Program-made: the position numbers and the translations under genes
NCBI GenBank assembly: GCA_001897675.1
Contig: MKUE01000123.1
Location: 1-64,000, forward strand
Direction of reading: 5' to 3'
Length of the DNA stretch: 64,000 nucleotides
From: Thiobacillus sp. 65-1059
Lineage (GTDB): Bacteria > Pseudomonadota > Gammaproteobacteria > Burkholderiales > Thiobacillaceae
Notes under the pieces: generated by a model
What the model was told of the DNA's origin: nothing
Seen by the model: only the letters and a program-made list of their open reading frames with translations
Databases searched by the model: none
Shown here: positions 9,251-18,489 of the stretch, in pieces
Layout: every line of letters begins with the position of its first letter
Position numbering within the stretch: position 1 is the first letter of the stretch

Positions 9251-10000
9251 CTAAAGATCGGCGTCGGGCTCGATCGCCGGCAGGCGCACCCGCCGCTGCA
9301 GCCAGGCGACGCCGAACAGGTCGACGATGCCGACCCACAGCCTGTTGTGCACGCCGTATTTCGAAGTGCCGCGTTCGCGGGCACGGTGACGGACCGGAAC
9401 CGATACCACCGCGCCGCCGTTGCGCATCACCAGCGCCGGGAGGAAGCGGTGCATGTGGTCGAAGTTGGGCAACTGCAGAAACGTTTCACGGGCAAACAGC
9501 TTGAGGCCGCAGCCGGTATCCGGCGTATTGTCCTTGAGCATGCGCGAACGCACGCCATTGGCAATTTTGGACGACAGGCGGCGCAGGAAGGTGTCGTTGC
9601 GCCGGGCGCGCCAGCCCGCCAGCAGTTCCAGGTTGGCCGGCTGCGCCGGGTTGGCCAGTTGGGCCAGCAGCGCCGGAATGTCGGCCGGGTCGTTCTGGCC
9701 GTCGCCGTCCAGGGTGGCGATCCACTCGTAGCGCGCCGCGCCGACCCCGGTCGTCACCGCCCGACTTTGCCCGCACGATTCGCGGTGACGGATCACCCGC
9801 AGCATCGGGAATTCGGTCTTCAGCGACTGCAACCGCGCCTGCGTGGCATCGGTGCTGCCATCGTCGACGTAGATGATTTCGAACGCAGTGTCGCCGGACA
9901 ATGCCGCCGCTATTTCGCGCACCAGCGGCTCGACGTTGTCCTGCTCGTTCTTGACGGGAACAACCACGGAAAGCCTGCCGTGGTAGGCATGTTTTGGCAT
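9251..10000 (-). CDS. Family 2 glycosyltransferase (polyprenyl-phosphate sugar synthase-like)
   Basis: This 249-residue GT-A glycosyltransferase has SVVVPVKNEQDNVEPL, the DXD-like segment YVDDGSTDAT, and the acceptor/catalytic region TLDGDGQNDPADIP. C-terminal membrane helices typical of ArnC/GtrB are absent, so it resembles Dpm1-type soluble enzymes. With the TVP38 and ArnT-like genes downstream it probably makes the lipid-linked sugar donor for an envelope modification. Start ATG 10000 (MPKHAYHGRLSVVV) matches the family N-terminus. Confidence 0.88.
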   Translation of the reverse strand: MPKHAYHGRLSVVVPVKNEQDNVEPLVREIAAALSGDTAFEIIYVDDGSTDATQARLQSLKTEFPMLRVIRHRESCGQSRAVTTGVGAARYEWIATLDGDGQNDPADIPALLAQLANPAQPANLELLAGWRARRNDTFLRRLSSKIANGVRSRMLKDNTPDTGCGLKLFARETFLQLPNFDHMHRFLPALVMRNGGAVVSVPVRHRARERGTSKYGVHNRLWVGIVDLFGVAWLQRRVRLPAIEPDADL

Positions 10001-10185
10001 TGCTATATGTGGATCGCTGGGTTGCGGCGGCGGAAAAGGCTTCCGGGCCTGAAATTCGACAAACCCGCATTCTAATTTATTTTCAGCGCCGAGTCCGGCG
10101 TATCGGCCGCCTCTGGTCCGGCTCGTCGGCGGCAGGCGCGCGGCGACCGACGGAACTGGACGCGCGCCCGCCCCGCTGCGGGCCG

Positions 10186-10749
10186 CTACAGGGGGGACGC
10201 GCCATCCGGCGCAACCAGGCCTTTTCCCAACCGGCGCAGGGTGTGCAACCCCCAATCGAAAGCGACGCGCTCGATGCGCCTCGCATCGTCCCGATCCGGG
10301 CAGGCTGCGAGCAGCGCACGCGCCTCTCCGTGCCGGGGGATGACGCAGTCCGGCGCGATTTCCAGCAGCGGTACCAGCACGAACGGACGCACGTGCATGC
10401 GTGGATGCGGTAGCGTGACGAAACTGTCTTCGAGTACCCGATCCTGGTAGAGCAGCAGGTCGAGGTCCAGCGTACGCGGGCCGTTGTGCTGGCCGCGCAC
10501 GCGGCCATGGCGGGCCTCGCAGGCGAGCAGCGCGGCCATCAGCGCCCGCGGCGGCAGCGCCGTGTCGACCAGTGCCACGGCGTTGACGAAGTCGGGTTGC
10601 CCGGCGTACCCCACCGGAGCGGTGCGATACAGCGAAGAGACGCGCAGCAGACGGGTCTGCTGCAGATTGTCCAGTTCGCCCATGGCCTTGAGCAGGCGTG
10701 CGGCGGGACGCTCGAGATTGCCGCCCAGGGCGACGAAGGCAAGGCTCAC
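10186..10749 (-). CDS. folK: HPPK, 6-hydroxymethyl-7,8-dihydropterin pyrophosphokinase
   Basis: This 187-residue enzyme transfers pyrophosphate from ATP to 6-hydroxymethyl-dihydropterin in folate synthesis. Family motifs are visible: ALGGNLERP, SSLYRTAPVGY, QPDFVNAVA, RTLDLDLLLY and LPHPRMHVRPFVL. The start is GTG 10749, which overlaps the fdsD stop (GTGA), so folK is translationally coupled to the formate dehydrogenase operon. A 185-bp stretch between its stop and the GT2 gene shows no gene. Confidence 0.93.
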   Translation of the reverse strand: MSLAFVALGGNLERPAARLLKAMGELDNLQQTRLLRVSSLYRTAPVGYAGQPDFVNAVALVDTALPPRALMAALLACEARHGRVRGQHNGPRTLDLDLLLYQDRVLEDSFVTLPHPRMHVRPFVLVPLLEIAPDCVIPRHGEARALLAACPDRDDARRIERVAFDWGLHTLRRLGKGLVAPDGASPL

Positions 10750-10982
10750 GCGGCTTTACCCAGAATGCGTTCGCGATGCTCGGTCAGCGCCTCGCTGACC
10801 AGGGGCGCGAGCGTTGTCGCGGCGCCCTGGTCGAAACCGGCGTAGAGATTTTGCCGCATGCGTTTCTCCCAGAAGCGCGCCAGGTGGTCGGCCACGCCAT
10901 CGCGTGCGACGGCGCGGTCGGGTTCGGCCGCAAAATAGGTGCCGATCTGGTTGGCCATCCGGATCAGGTGTTCGATATTCAT
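10746..10982 (-). CDS. fdsD: NAD-dependent formate dehydrogenase, delta subunit
   Basis: This 78-residue FdsD-type protein (starts MNIEHLIRMANQIGTYF, ends ERILGKAA) is associated with assembly or stability of the molybdenum formate dehydrogenase FdsABG. It follows the frameshifted fdhD gene by 17 bp and overlaps folK by four bases. Confidence 0.9.
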   Translation of the reverse strand: MNIEHLIRMANQIGTYFAAEPDRAVARDGVADHLARFWEKRMRQNLYAGFDQGAATTLAPLVSEALTEHRERILGKAA

Positions 10983-10999
10983 GAACGTTCGTTCCTTGT

Positions 11000-11820
11000 T
11001 TATTCGATGATGCGTTCGGGATGCGCGTACAGCGTATAGCGCCGGTCGCGCACGAAGCCGGCAGGGTCAGGCCGCATTCGCGCGCCAGGCGGATGGCGTA
11101 GCCGGTCGGCGCGGATACTGCCGCCAGCATCGGGATGCCGACGCCGGCCGCCTTCTGCACCATTTCGAAGCTGGCACGGCTGGTGATCAGGGCGAAGCCG
11201 GTGCGCGGATCGCGTCGCTCGCGCGCCAGCGCGCCTATCAGTTTGTCCAGCGCGTTGTGGCGGCCGACGTCCTCGCGCGCCGCCAGCAGGTTGCCGGCCG
11301 GATCGGCCCAGGCGGCGGCGTGCACGCCGCCGGTGCGGGCATGCAACGGCTGGTTTTGCTGCAGGTGGGCCAGCGCTTTTTGCAGCGATGCGGCCGCAAT
11401 GACCGGTTCCGCCGGCAACGGCGCCAGCACGCGCGCCACCTGTTCCAGGCTTTCCACGCCGCACAGTCCGCAGCCGGTGCGCCCGGCCAGCGCCCGGCGA
11501 CGGTGCTTGAGCGCGGCCAGGCGCTCTTCGGCGATACGCATCTGCACGACGACGCCGCGTTCGCCCACTTCCAGTTCCAGGTCGTACAGTTCGGCGGCAT
11601 GCGCCAGGATCCCCTCGCTCAGGCTGAAGCCGAGACCGAAGTCCTCCAGATCGGCCGGGCTGGCCAGCATCACCGCATGGGAAATGCCGTTGTACGACAA
11701 CGCCACCGGAACCTCCTCCGGCACGGTGTCCACGCACGCCACACCGCTGCCATGGACTGCCGTTTCCAGCAGGGCGGGCGGCAGGATCAAGGCCGGCTCG
11801 GGCAGATCACACGGGCGCAT
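11000..11820 (-). pseudogene. fdhD: FdhD (FdsC) sulfurtransferase, apparent single-base frameshift
   Basis: FdhD delivers sulfur to the molybdenum cofactor of formate dehydrogenase. The protein is normal from MRPCDLPEP through the cysteine motif GCGLCG, NLLAAREDVGRHNALDK and ARECGLTL. After that the reading frame breaks at about 11061-11062. The expected C-terminus, GFVRDRRYTLYAHPERI, continues in a neighbouring frame and stops at 11000. One missing base (CTG-CC-GGC instead of CTG-NCC-GGC) explains this. Without correction, the reading continues into fdsD in the wrong frame to 10756. It may be a sequencing error or a real mutation that would weaken formate dehydrogenase maturation. It overlaps fdsA by 14 bp. 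Confidence 0.85.
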
Positions 11821-14668
11821 GGGCCGTCTTCGATTTCGATTCCGCCTCCAGCAGGGCCATCTGCTCCGCGCTGAAACGGGCGAACTGCTGTTGCCAGACA
11901 GAGGGATGCTCCACGCGGGAAACCTGCACGGCGGTCACTTTGTACTCGGGGCAGTTGGTGGCCCAGTCCGAGTTCTCGGTGGTCACCACGTTGGCGCCCG
12001 AGCCGGGCCAATGGAAGGTGGTGTAGACCACGCCGGGCTGCATGCGCTCGCTTATCCTGGCGCGCAGCACGGTTTCGCCGGCGCGGCTTTGCACGCCGAC
12101 CGAATCGCCGTCGCGGATGCCGCGGTCCTCCGCGTCCACCGGATGCAGTTCCAGAATGTCCTCCGGATGCCAGACGGTGTTGGCGGTGCGCCGGGTCTGG
12201 GCGCCCACGTTGTACTGGGACAGGATGCGCCCGGTCGTCAGCAGCAGCGGGAAGCGACGGCTGGCGCGCTCGTCCGTGGCCACGTATTCGGTGAGCATGA
12301 AGCGTCCCTTGCCGCGCACGAACGCCTCCACGTGCATGGTGGGCGTGCCGGCCGGGTGGGCCTCGTTGCATGGCCACTGGATGCTGCCCAGTTCGTCCAG
12401 CCTGGCGTAGCTGACGCCGTGGAAGGTCGGCGTGAGACGGGCGATCTCGTCCATGATCTCGGACGGGTGCGTGTAGTGCATGGGATAGCCCAGGGCATTG
12501 GCCAGCATCTGGGTCACTTCCCAGTCCGCGTAGGCCGCCAGAGGGCGCATCACCTTGCGGATGCGGGAAATGCGCCGCTCCGCGTTGGTGAAGGTGCCGT
12601 CCTTTTCCAGGAAGGAAGCGCCGGGCAGGAAGACATGGGCGAACTTGGCGGTCTCGTTCAGAAACAGGTCCTGCACCACCAGGCATTCGAGCGACTCCAT
12701 GGCGGCGGTAACGTGCCGGGTGTTGGGATCGGACTGGACGATGTCCTCCCCCTGCACGTACAGGCCCTTGAAGCTGCCGGCGATGGCGGCATCGAACATG
12801 TTGGGAATGCGCAGGCCGGGCTCGCCGGACAGTGCCACCCCCCAGGCGGATTCGAACAGCTTGCGCGTGGCATCGTCGGAGACGTGGCGGTAGCCGGGCA
12901 ATTCATGCGGGAAGGAGCCCATGTCGCAGGATCCCTGCACGTTGTTCTGGCCCCGCAGGGGGTTCACCCCCACACCGGGCCGGCCGATGTTGCCGGTGGC
13001 CATGGCCAGGTTGGCGATGCCCATGACCATGGTGGAGCCCTGGCTGTGCTCGGTGACGCCCAGGCCGTAGTAGATGGCCGCATTGCCGCCGGTGGCGTAC
13101 AGCCTGGCGGCGGCGCGCACCTCTGCCGCCGGCACGCCGCTGATTTCCTCGGTGGCTTCAGGGCTGTGGCGGGGATCGGCGATGAAGGCGCGCCACTTGG
13201 CGAAAGCCTCCGGCTCGCAGCGCGCCGCCACGAAAGCCTCGTCCACCAGGTCCTCGGTGGCGACGACGTGAGCCAGGGCATTGACCAGGGCCACGTTGGT
13301 GCCGGGCCGCAGCTTGAGGTGATGGGCGGCACGGACGTGCGGGCTATCCACCAGATCGATGGTGCGTGGGTCGGCGATGATGAGCTTGGCGCCCTGGCGC
13401 AGGCGCTGCTTCATCCGGGAGCCGAACACCGGATGGCCGTCGGTGGGGTTGGCGCCGATCACCAGGATCACGTCGGCCTGCATCACCGAATCGAAATCCT
13501 GGGTGCCGGCGGATTCCCCCAGGGTCTGCTTCAGGCCGTAACCGGTCGGCGAATGGCAGACCCGCGCGCAGGTGTCCACGTTGTTCACGCCGAAGGCGGC
13601 GCGGGTCAGCTTCTGCACCAGATAGGTTTCCTCGTTGGAGCAGCGGGAAGACGTGATGGAGCCGACGGATTCCGCGCCGTACCGGGCTTGCAGGCGCCTG
13701 AATTCCGAAGCGGTGTACTGGATGGCCTCCTCCCAGCTCACCGTTTGCCACGGGTCGCGGATGGACTTGCGGATCATAGGCGTGGTGATGCGGTCGGCAT
13801 GGGTGGCATACCCCCAGGCGAAACGGCCCTTGACGCAGGCGTGCCCATGGTTGGCGCCGCCCTTGCGGTCCGGCACCATGCGGATCACTTGCTCGCCCTG
13901 CAGTTCGGCGTTGAGCGAACAGCCGACGCCGCAATAGGCGCAGGTGGTGGTGACGCTGCGCTGCGGCTGGCCCAGCTCGATCACCGATTTCTCCATCAGC
14001 GCCGCCGTCGGGCAGGCCGCCACGCAGGCGCCGCAGGAGACGCATTCGGAGGACAGGAAATCGTCGCCGCCCGCCGCCGCGATGCGCGACTCGAAGCCAC
14101 GCTCGGTGGTGGTCAGCGCGAACGTGCCCTGGATCTCGGAACAGGCGCGCACGCAGCGCGAGCAGACGATGCACTTGGCGGGATCGTAGGCGAAATAGGG
14201 GTTCGAGACATCCGCCGTCTCCGCCAGGTGGTTGTCGCCGTCGGCGTAGCGCACCTCGCGCAGACCGACGCGGCCGGCCATGTCCTGCAGTTCACAGTTG
14301 CCGTTGGCGGAGCAGGTCAGGCAATCGAGCGGGTGGTCGGAAATATACAGTTCCATGACGCCGCGGCGCAGGCGGAACAGGGCGTCGTTCTCGGTGGTCA
14401 CCTCCATGCCCTCCTCCACCAGCGTGGTGCAGGAAGCGGGGTAGCCGCGCCGATCCTTCACCTGCACCACGCACAGGCGGCAGGAGCCGAACGCTTCCAG
14501 CTGTTCGGTGGCGCACAGCTTGGGGATGTCGATGCCGGCCTCGGCGGCCGCGTGCATGACCGAGGTTCCCGCCGGCACGCGGACGGGGATCCCGTCGATG
14601 CGCAGGGCGACGTGCTGGGTGGAGGTGCGTGCCGGGGTGCCCCGGTCGTGACGGCAATGCAGGCTCAT
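11807..14668 (-). CDS. fdsA: NAD-dependent formate dehydrogenase, alpha (catalytic) subunit
   Basis: This 953-residue molybdenum/bis-MGD subunit oxidises formate to CO2, the last step of C1 oxidation. The N-terminal 2Fe-2S ligands are CRLCVVQ with an earlier partner. A NuoG-type HPLDCLTCSANGNCELQ follows, then two 4Fe-4S clusters (CIVCSRCVRAC, CVSCGACVAACPT) and the MopB 4Fe-4S (CAYCGVGC). The Mo ligand is cysteine, not selenocysteine, in CARVCHSPT. Start ATG 14668 overlaps the fdsB stop (ATGA); it overlaps fdhD at its 3' end. Order G-B-A-C-D is the usual fds order. Confidence 0.96.
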   Translation of the reverse strand: MSLHCRHDRGTPARTSTQHVALRIDGIPVRVPAGTSVMHAAAEAGIDIPKLCATEQLEAFGSCRLCVVQVKDRRGYPASCTTLVEEGMEVTTENDALFRLRRGVMELYISDHPLDCLTCSANGNCELQDMAGRVGLREVRYADGDNHLAETADVSNPYFAYDPAKCIVCSRCVRACSEIQGTFALTTTERGFESRIAAAGGDDFLSSECVSCGACVAACPTAALMEKSVIELGQPQRSVTTTCAYCGVGCSLNAELQGEQVIRMVPDRKGGANHGHACVKGRFAWGYATHADRITTPMIRKSIRDPWQTVSWEEAIQYTASEFRRLQARYGAESVGSITSSRCSNEETYLVQKLTRAAFGVNNVDTCARVCHSPTGYGLKQTLGESAGTQDFDSVMQADVILVIGANPTDGHPVFGSRMKQRLRQGAKLIIADPRTIDLVDSPHVRAAHHLKLRPGTNVALVNALAHVVATEDLVDEAFVAARCEPEAFAKWRAFIADPRHSPEATEEISGVPAAEVRAAARLYATGGNAAIYYGLGVTEHSQGSTMVMGIANLAMATGNIGRPGVGVNPLRGQNNVQGSCDMGSFPHELPGYRHVSDDATRKLFESAWGVALSGEPGLRIPNMFDAAIAGSFKGLYVQGEDIVQSDPNTRHVTAAMESLECLVVQDLFLNETAKFAHVFLPGASFLEKDGTFTNAERRISRIRKVMRPLAAYADWEVTQMLANALGYPMHYTHPSEIMDEIARLTPTFHGVSYARLDELGSIQWPCNEAHPAGTPTMHVEAFVRGKGRFMLTEYVATDERASRRFPLLLTTGRILSQYNVGAQTRRTANTVWHPEDILELHPVDAEDRGIRDGDSVGVQSRAGETVLRARISERMQPGVVYTTFHWPGSGANVVTTENSDWATNCPEYKVTAVQVSRVEHPSVWQQQFARFSAEQMALLEAESKSKTAHAPV

Positions 14669-16227
14669 GCTGAGGCCTCCTCTTGTTTCGGCGCCAGGCC
14701 GAAGTCCTCGGGATAGTGATCGAGGGCGGACAGAACCGGGTACGGGGTCATGCCGCCCATGGCGCAAAGCGATCCTTCCAGCATGGTCTGGCAGAGATCG
14801 CGCAACAGGGCGTCGTCGTTGCCCGGCTTCGTCCGCCCGGCCAGCATGCCGTCCAGCAGTTCCACGCCGCGCACCGAGCCGATGCGGCACGGGGTGCATT
14901 TGCCGCAGGATTCGATGGCGCAGAATTCCATGGCATAGCGCGCCATCTTCGCCATGTCGACGCTGTCGTCGAAGGCGACGATGCCGCCGTGGCCGACCGT
15001 GGCGCCGACCGCGGCAAAGGCCTCGTAATCGAGCGGCAGGTCGAAGCGCGACGCCGGCAGGTAGGCGCCGAGCGGGCCGCCCACCTGCACTGCACGGATC
15101 GGCCGGCCGCTGGCGGAACCGCCGCCGTAGTCGTACAGCAACTCGCGCAGGGTGGCGCCGAACGGCACTTCCACCAGGCCGGGGCGCTTCAGGTTGCCGG
15201 CGAGCTGGAACGGCAGGGAGCCACGCGACCGGCCGACGCCGTATGCCTGATAGGCAGCGCCGCCGTGCGCCAGGATCCACGGCACGCTGGCCAGCGTGAT
15301 GACGTTGTTGACCACGGTCGGCTGCCCGAACAAGCCTTGCAGCGCGGGCAGCGGCGGCTTTGCGCGCACCAGGCCGCGCTTGCCCTCGATGCTTTCCAGC
15401 AGCGAGGTCTCCTCGCCGCACACGTAGGCGCCGGCGCCCTTGACCAGATTGAGCACGAAACGGCGCCCCGAACCGAGCACGCTGTCGCCCAGCACCCCCT
15501 CGCGCATGGCGTTGATGATGGCATCCCCGAGAACGTCCCAGGCATCCGGATATTCCGAGCGCAGGTAGATGTAGCCGGTGTCCGCCCCCACCGCGAGGCC
15601 GGCGATGAGCATGCCCTCGATCAGGCAGTAGGGATCGCCTTCCATCAGCATGCGGTCGGAGAACGTGCCGGAGTCGCCTTCGTCTGCGTTGCAGACGATG
15701 TATTTCCGGCCGCTGCCGGCGTTCAGCACCGTGCGCCACTTGATGCCGGTGGGAAAGCCCGCGCCGCCGCGGCCGCGCAGACCGGACGCTTCGACGGCGC
15801 CGACGATGTCGCCGGGCGGCATCGCCAGGGCCCGCGCCAGGCCACCCAGTCCGCCATGGGCACGATAGTCGTCGAGCGACAGCGGATCGGTGCGGCCCAT
15901 GCGCGCGAAGGTCAGGCGCGCCTGCCGCTTCAGATAGGGGATATCCTCGCAAGGGCCATGACGCAAGGCGTGTGCGCCGCCCCGCAGCCAGCCGGCGTCG
16001 AACAGGGCGGGCACGTCCTGCGGCGCGACCGGGCCGTAGGCGATGCGCTGTCCGGCCACCTCGACCTCGACCAGCGGCTCCAGCCAGTACAGGCCGCGCG
16101 AACCATTGCGCACGATGTCGACCGGCGTGCCGCGCCGCGCCGCCTCGGCCGCGACCGCGGCGGCCACCGCCTCCGCCCCGACGGAAACCGCGCTGGAGTC
16201 GCGCGGGATGAAGATGCGTACCGTCAT
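14665..16227 (-). CDS. fdsB: NAD-dependent formate dehydrogenase, beta (NADH/FMN) subunit
   Basis: This 520-residue NuoF-like diaphorase subunit passes electrons to NAD+. An N-terminal thioredoxin-like domain is followed by the FMN/NADH region (GLRGRGGAGFPTGIKW), YVCGEETSLLESIEG and the 4Fe-4S motif SCGKCTPCRIGS. Start ATG 16227 (MTVRIFIPRDSS) overlaps the fdsG stop by four bases, and the gene overlaps fdsA by four, so the operon is tightly coupled. Confidence 0.96.
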   Translation of the reverse strand: MTVRIFIPRDSSAVSVGAEAVAAAVAAEAARRGTPVDIVRNGSRGLYWLEPLVEVEVAGQRIAYGPVAPQDVPALFDAGWLRGGAHALRHGPCEDIPYLKRQARLTFARMGRTDPLSLDDYRAHGGLGGLARALAMPPGDIVGAVEASGLRGRGGAGFPTGIKWRTVLNAGSGRKYIVCNADEGDSGTFSDRMLMEGDPYCLIEGMLIAGLAVGADTGYIYLRSEYPDAWDVLGDAIINAMREGVLGDSVLGSGRRFVLNLVKGAGAYVCGEETSLLESIEGKRGLVRAKPPLPALQGLFGQPTVVNNVITLASVPWILAHGGAAYQAYGVGRSRGSLPFQLAGNLKRPGLVEVPFGATLRELLYDYGGGSASGRPIRAVQVGGPLGAYLPASRFDLPLDYEAFAAVGATVGHGGIVAFDDSVDMAKMARYAMEFCAIESCGKCTPCRIGSVRGVELLDGMLAGRTKPGNDDALLRDLCQTMLEGSLCAMGGMTPYPVLSALDHYPEDFGLAPKQEEASA

Positions 16228-16664
16228 GCCGCACCGCCTTCCGCCAGCAGCTCGTCGAGCCGTTCGGCGTCGATCCGGCCGTACAGCCTGCCGTCCAGCA
16301 TCAGCGCCGGGGAACAGGCGCAATTGCCCAGGCAGTAGGCTGCTTCCAGCGTGATCGCCCCGTCCGCCGTGGTGGCGCCGAAGCCGACGCCCAGCTTGCC
16401 GCTGGCATGCGCGGCCAGCGCGTCGGCGCCCATGGCCTGGCACGACTCGGCGCGGCACATCTGGAGGCGCCTGCGTCCCGGGGGCGTGCGGCGGAAATCG
16501 TGGTAGAAGCCGATCACGCCCTCGACCTCGGCGCGCGACACGTTATATGTCCTGGCCAGATCGGCGATGGCATGATCGGGGATGTAACCGAGTTGATCTT
16601 GCAGCCGGTGCAAGGCCGGCAGCAGGCCGGCCTGATCGCTGCGGGGGGCGGATTCTTGAGACAT
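16224..16664 (-). CDS. fdsG: NAD-dependent formate dehydrogenase, gamma (2Fe-2S) subunit
   Basis: This NuoE-like 2Fe-2S subunit has 146 residues from ATG 16664. Cluster ligands are C-x4-C in CRAESCQAMG and C-x3-C in CLGNCACSP. A GTG three codons upstream (16673) is also open. ATG 16664 is preferred because AGGTG lies 7 bp upstream and because the sigma-54 promoter at 16697-16712 predicts a transcript start near 16685. First gene of fdsGBA-fdhD-fdsD-folK. Confidence 0.94.
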   Translation of the reverse strand: MSQESAPRSDQAGLLPALHRLQDQLGYIPDHAIADLARTYNVSRAEVEGVIGFYHDFRRTPPGRRRLQMCRAESCQAMGADALAAHASGKLGVGFGATTADGAITLEAAYCLGNCACSPALMLDGRLYGRIDAERLDELLAEGGAA

Positions 16665-16696
16665 GGGAAACACCTGATAGGGATTACGCCGATATC

Positions 16697-16712
16697 AGCA
16701 ATACGCATGCCA
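16697..16712 (-). promoter_or_regulatory. Sigma-54 promoter of the fds operon
   Basis: On the minus strand the sequence reads TGGCATGCGTATTGCT, with GG and GC exactly 10 bp apart and close to the -24/-12 consensus. A transcript start near 16685 would leave about 20 bp before the fdsG ATG at 16664, enough for AGGTG. The nearest palindrome (16811-16825) lies 99 bp upstream. Confidence 0.8.
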
Positions 16713-16810
16713 GCGCGCGCCCATCCCGGACGGATCAACAATTTCCAATATCAATCAACAGTTTGAAAAGCCATTTCCAGAAACCGGCATGATTCGCCCG
16801 GCCCAAAGGC

Positions 16811-16825
16811 GTGACACTCTGTCAC
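16811..16825. promoter_or_regulatory. Palindromic enhancer site GTGACA-CTC-TGTCAC
   Basis: This 15-bp perfect dyad (6-bp arms, 3-bp centre) lies between the divergent fdsG and mtoX genes. The same sequence, in the opposite orientation, is at 44511-44525. A perfect variant with A/T outer pair is at 36859-36873. Its distance from sigma-54 promoters fits an upstream activator site for an NtrC-family protein. Confidence 0.72.
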
Positions 16826-16857
16826 GTCCGGCAGCATCCGGCGCGCAGCCCAGATTC

Positions 16858-16872
16858 GCGACATATTGTCAC
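16858..16872. promoter_or_regulatory. Second palindromic enhancer site GCGACA-TAT-TGTCAC
   Basis: This is a copy of the C1 palindrome with one arm mismatch (GCGACA for GTGACA), 47 bp centre to centre from the site at 16811. It ends 88 bp before the -24 element of the mtoX promoter at 16961. The two copies together could serve both divergent promoters. Confidence 0.65.
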
Positions 16873-16960
16873 GCCCCTGAAATCCAGTCCGTCCCGCACC
16901 GCATACGGGAAAACCCTGTGCGACACCTGTAATCGATTGATCCTAAAGCAACAAAAACTT

Positions 16961-16976
16961 TGGCATGGGAGTTGCT
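16961..16976 (+). promoter_or_regulatory. Sigma-54 promoter of mtoX
   Basis: TGGCATGGGAGTTGCT has GG-N10-GC spacing and near-consensus -24 and -12 elements. It predicts a start near 16987 and a leader of about 98 bp to the mtoX ATG at 17085. The stretch from 16665 to 17084 holds this promoter, the fds promoter and the two palindromes, and no gene. Confidence 0.82.
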
Positions 16977-17084
16977 ATAACGATGCGGAGTAGCTTCGTC
17001 CATCCCGGTCGTCACTCCGACTTCCGGAAACGCGGCTCCTATAGGCTTTGATCAATGTTCTGTGGATTTTAAAAGGAGACTGAC

Positions 17085-18473
17085 ATGACTAAAGAAAACA
17101 ACCGTTTTTCCATGAAAACCCTGGCGATCGCCGTTTCTGCCACTGTCGCTTTGGGCGTTGCCGCCCTGCCCAGCCTCTCGCATGCCGACGAGACCTGCAA
17201 CTCGCCCTTCACCCCGCTGATCAAGGGGCAGGAAGACCTCGTCTACGTGTGGACACTGGGCGTGGAAGGCATCGGCGACGGTTCCGACAAGCTCGTCACC
17301 GTCGACGTCCGCCCCGGTTCCAAGACCTTCGGCAAGATCATTGCCACTCTCTCCACGGGCGACCGCGGCGAAGCGCACCACATGGGCTTCACCGACGACC
17401 GCCGCTACATGTGGGCGGGTGCGCTCGATTCGAACAAAATCTTCATCTTCGATATTCACAGCAACCCTGCCAAGCCCAAGCTGGTCAAGACGATCACCGA
17501 CTTCGCCGAGAAGACCGGTTTCGTCGGCCCGCACACCTTCTACGCCCTGCCGGGCCGCATGCTGATCCAGGCGCTGTCCAACACCAAGGACCACGGCGGC
17601 CGCACCGGTCTGGTCGTCTACAACAACGACGGCGAGCTGATCAACACGATCGACATGCCGACCGGCACCTTCAATGGCGTGTACGCCGACGGCTACGGCT
17701 ACGATCTGGGCATCAACCCGCAGCAGAACGTGCTGTTGACCTCCAGCTTCACCGGCTGGAACAACTACATGATGGACATGGGCAAACTGGTCAAGGACCC
17801 CGAGGCGATGAAGCATTTCGGCAAGACCATGGCGATCTGGGACGCCAAGACCCTGAAGCCGAAGAAGGTCTTCGAAGTACCGGGTGCGCCGCTGGAAATC
17901 CGCTGGTCGCTGAAGGAGGGCGACAACTGGGCCGTTACCGCGGCTGCGCTGACCGGCAAGCTGTGGGTCGTCAAGCAGGACAGCAGCAAGGAATGGCAGG
18001 CCTATGACGTGGGCACCATCAAGACCGAAAGCCCCGTTCCATTGCCCGTCGACATCTCGCTCAGTGCCGACGGCAAGGGCTTGTGGGCCAACACCTTCCT
18101 GGATGGCGTGACACAGTACTGGGATTTCTCCAATCCCATGAAACCGAAGATGATCTACAAGAAAAAAATTGCCTCGCAGGTCAACATGGTGTCGCAATCC
18201 TTCGACGGCAAGCGTGTGTATTTCACCACTTCGCTGCTCGGCAACTGGGACAAGAAGGGCAAGGGTGACGAGCAACTCCTGAAGATGTACAACTGGGATG
18301 GCAAGAAACTTGCCGAAGTGTTCTCGATCGACTTCTACAAGGAAAAGCTCGGTCGCGCTCACCACATGAAGTTCCAGGCGATCAACCTGAAAGAGCTGCA
18401 GCCTCTCCAGGCCAGGCTCGACGGTGCAAGCACGCAGAACAAGCTTGCATTGACCGATCTGTTGAGCAAATAA
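17085..18473 (+). CDS. mtoX: Methanethiol oxidase (SBP56/selenium-binding protein family)
   Basis: This 462-residue periplasmic enzyme has a signal peptide (about residues 1-36, ending SLSHA). The SBP56 family as MtoX oxidises methanethiol to formaldehyde, hydrogen sulfide and hydrogen peroxide with copper. Family features include the histidine-rich segments GEAHHMGF and GRAHHMKF, and the beta-propeller repeats LDSNKIFIFDIHS and VDISLSADGKGLWAN. It is followed by SCO1-like and MauG-like genes, the arrangement known from characterised mtoX operons. The strong ribosome site AAGGAG precedes ATG 17085. Expression is predicted to be sigma-54-dependent. Confidence 0.92.
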   Translation: MTKENNRFSMKTLAIAVSATVALGVAALPSLSHADETCNSPFTPLIKGQEDLVYVWTLGVEGIGDGSDKLVTVDVRPGSKTFGKIIATLSTGDRGEAHHMGFTDDRRYMWAGALDSNKIFIFDIHSNPAKPKLVKTITDFAEKTGFVGPHTFYALPGRMLIQALSNTKDHGGRTGLVVYNNDGELINTIDMPTGTFNGVYADGYGYDLGINPQQNVLLTSSFTGWNNYMMDMGKLVKDPEAMKHFGKTMAIWDAKTLKPKKVFEVPGAPLEIRWSLKEGDNWAVTAAALTGKLWVVKQDSSKEWQAYDVGTIKTESPVPLPVDISLSADGKGLWANTFLDGVTQYWDFSNPMKPKMIYKKKIASQVNMVSQSFDGKRVYFTTSLLGNWDKKGKGDEQLLKMYNWDGKKLAEVFSIDFYKEKLGRAHHMKFQAINLKELQPLQARLDGASTQNKLALTDLLSK

Positions 18474-18489
18474 ACACCAAGAGGTTGTC

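Noticed and set aside
11135-14716. A very long open frame (about 1190 codons) antisense to fdsA
   Set aside because: It is a shadow of codon bias in GC-rich DNA. The opposite strand encodes a complete formate dehydrogenase alpha subunit with all cluster motifs.
11807-16234. One continuous frame of 1475 codons that could be read as an FdsA fusion
   Set aside because: Only the part from ATG 14668 has family homology; upstream it is an off-frame reading of fdsB, which has its own start and stop.
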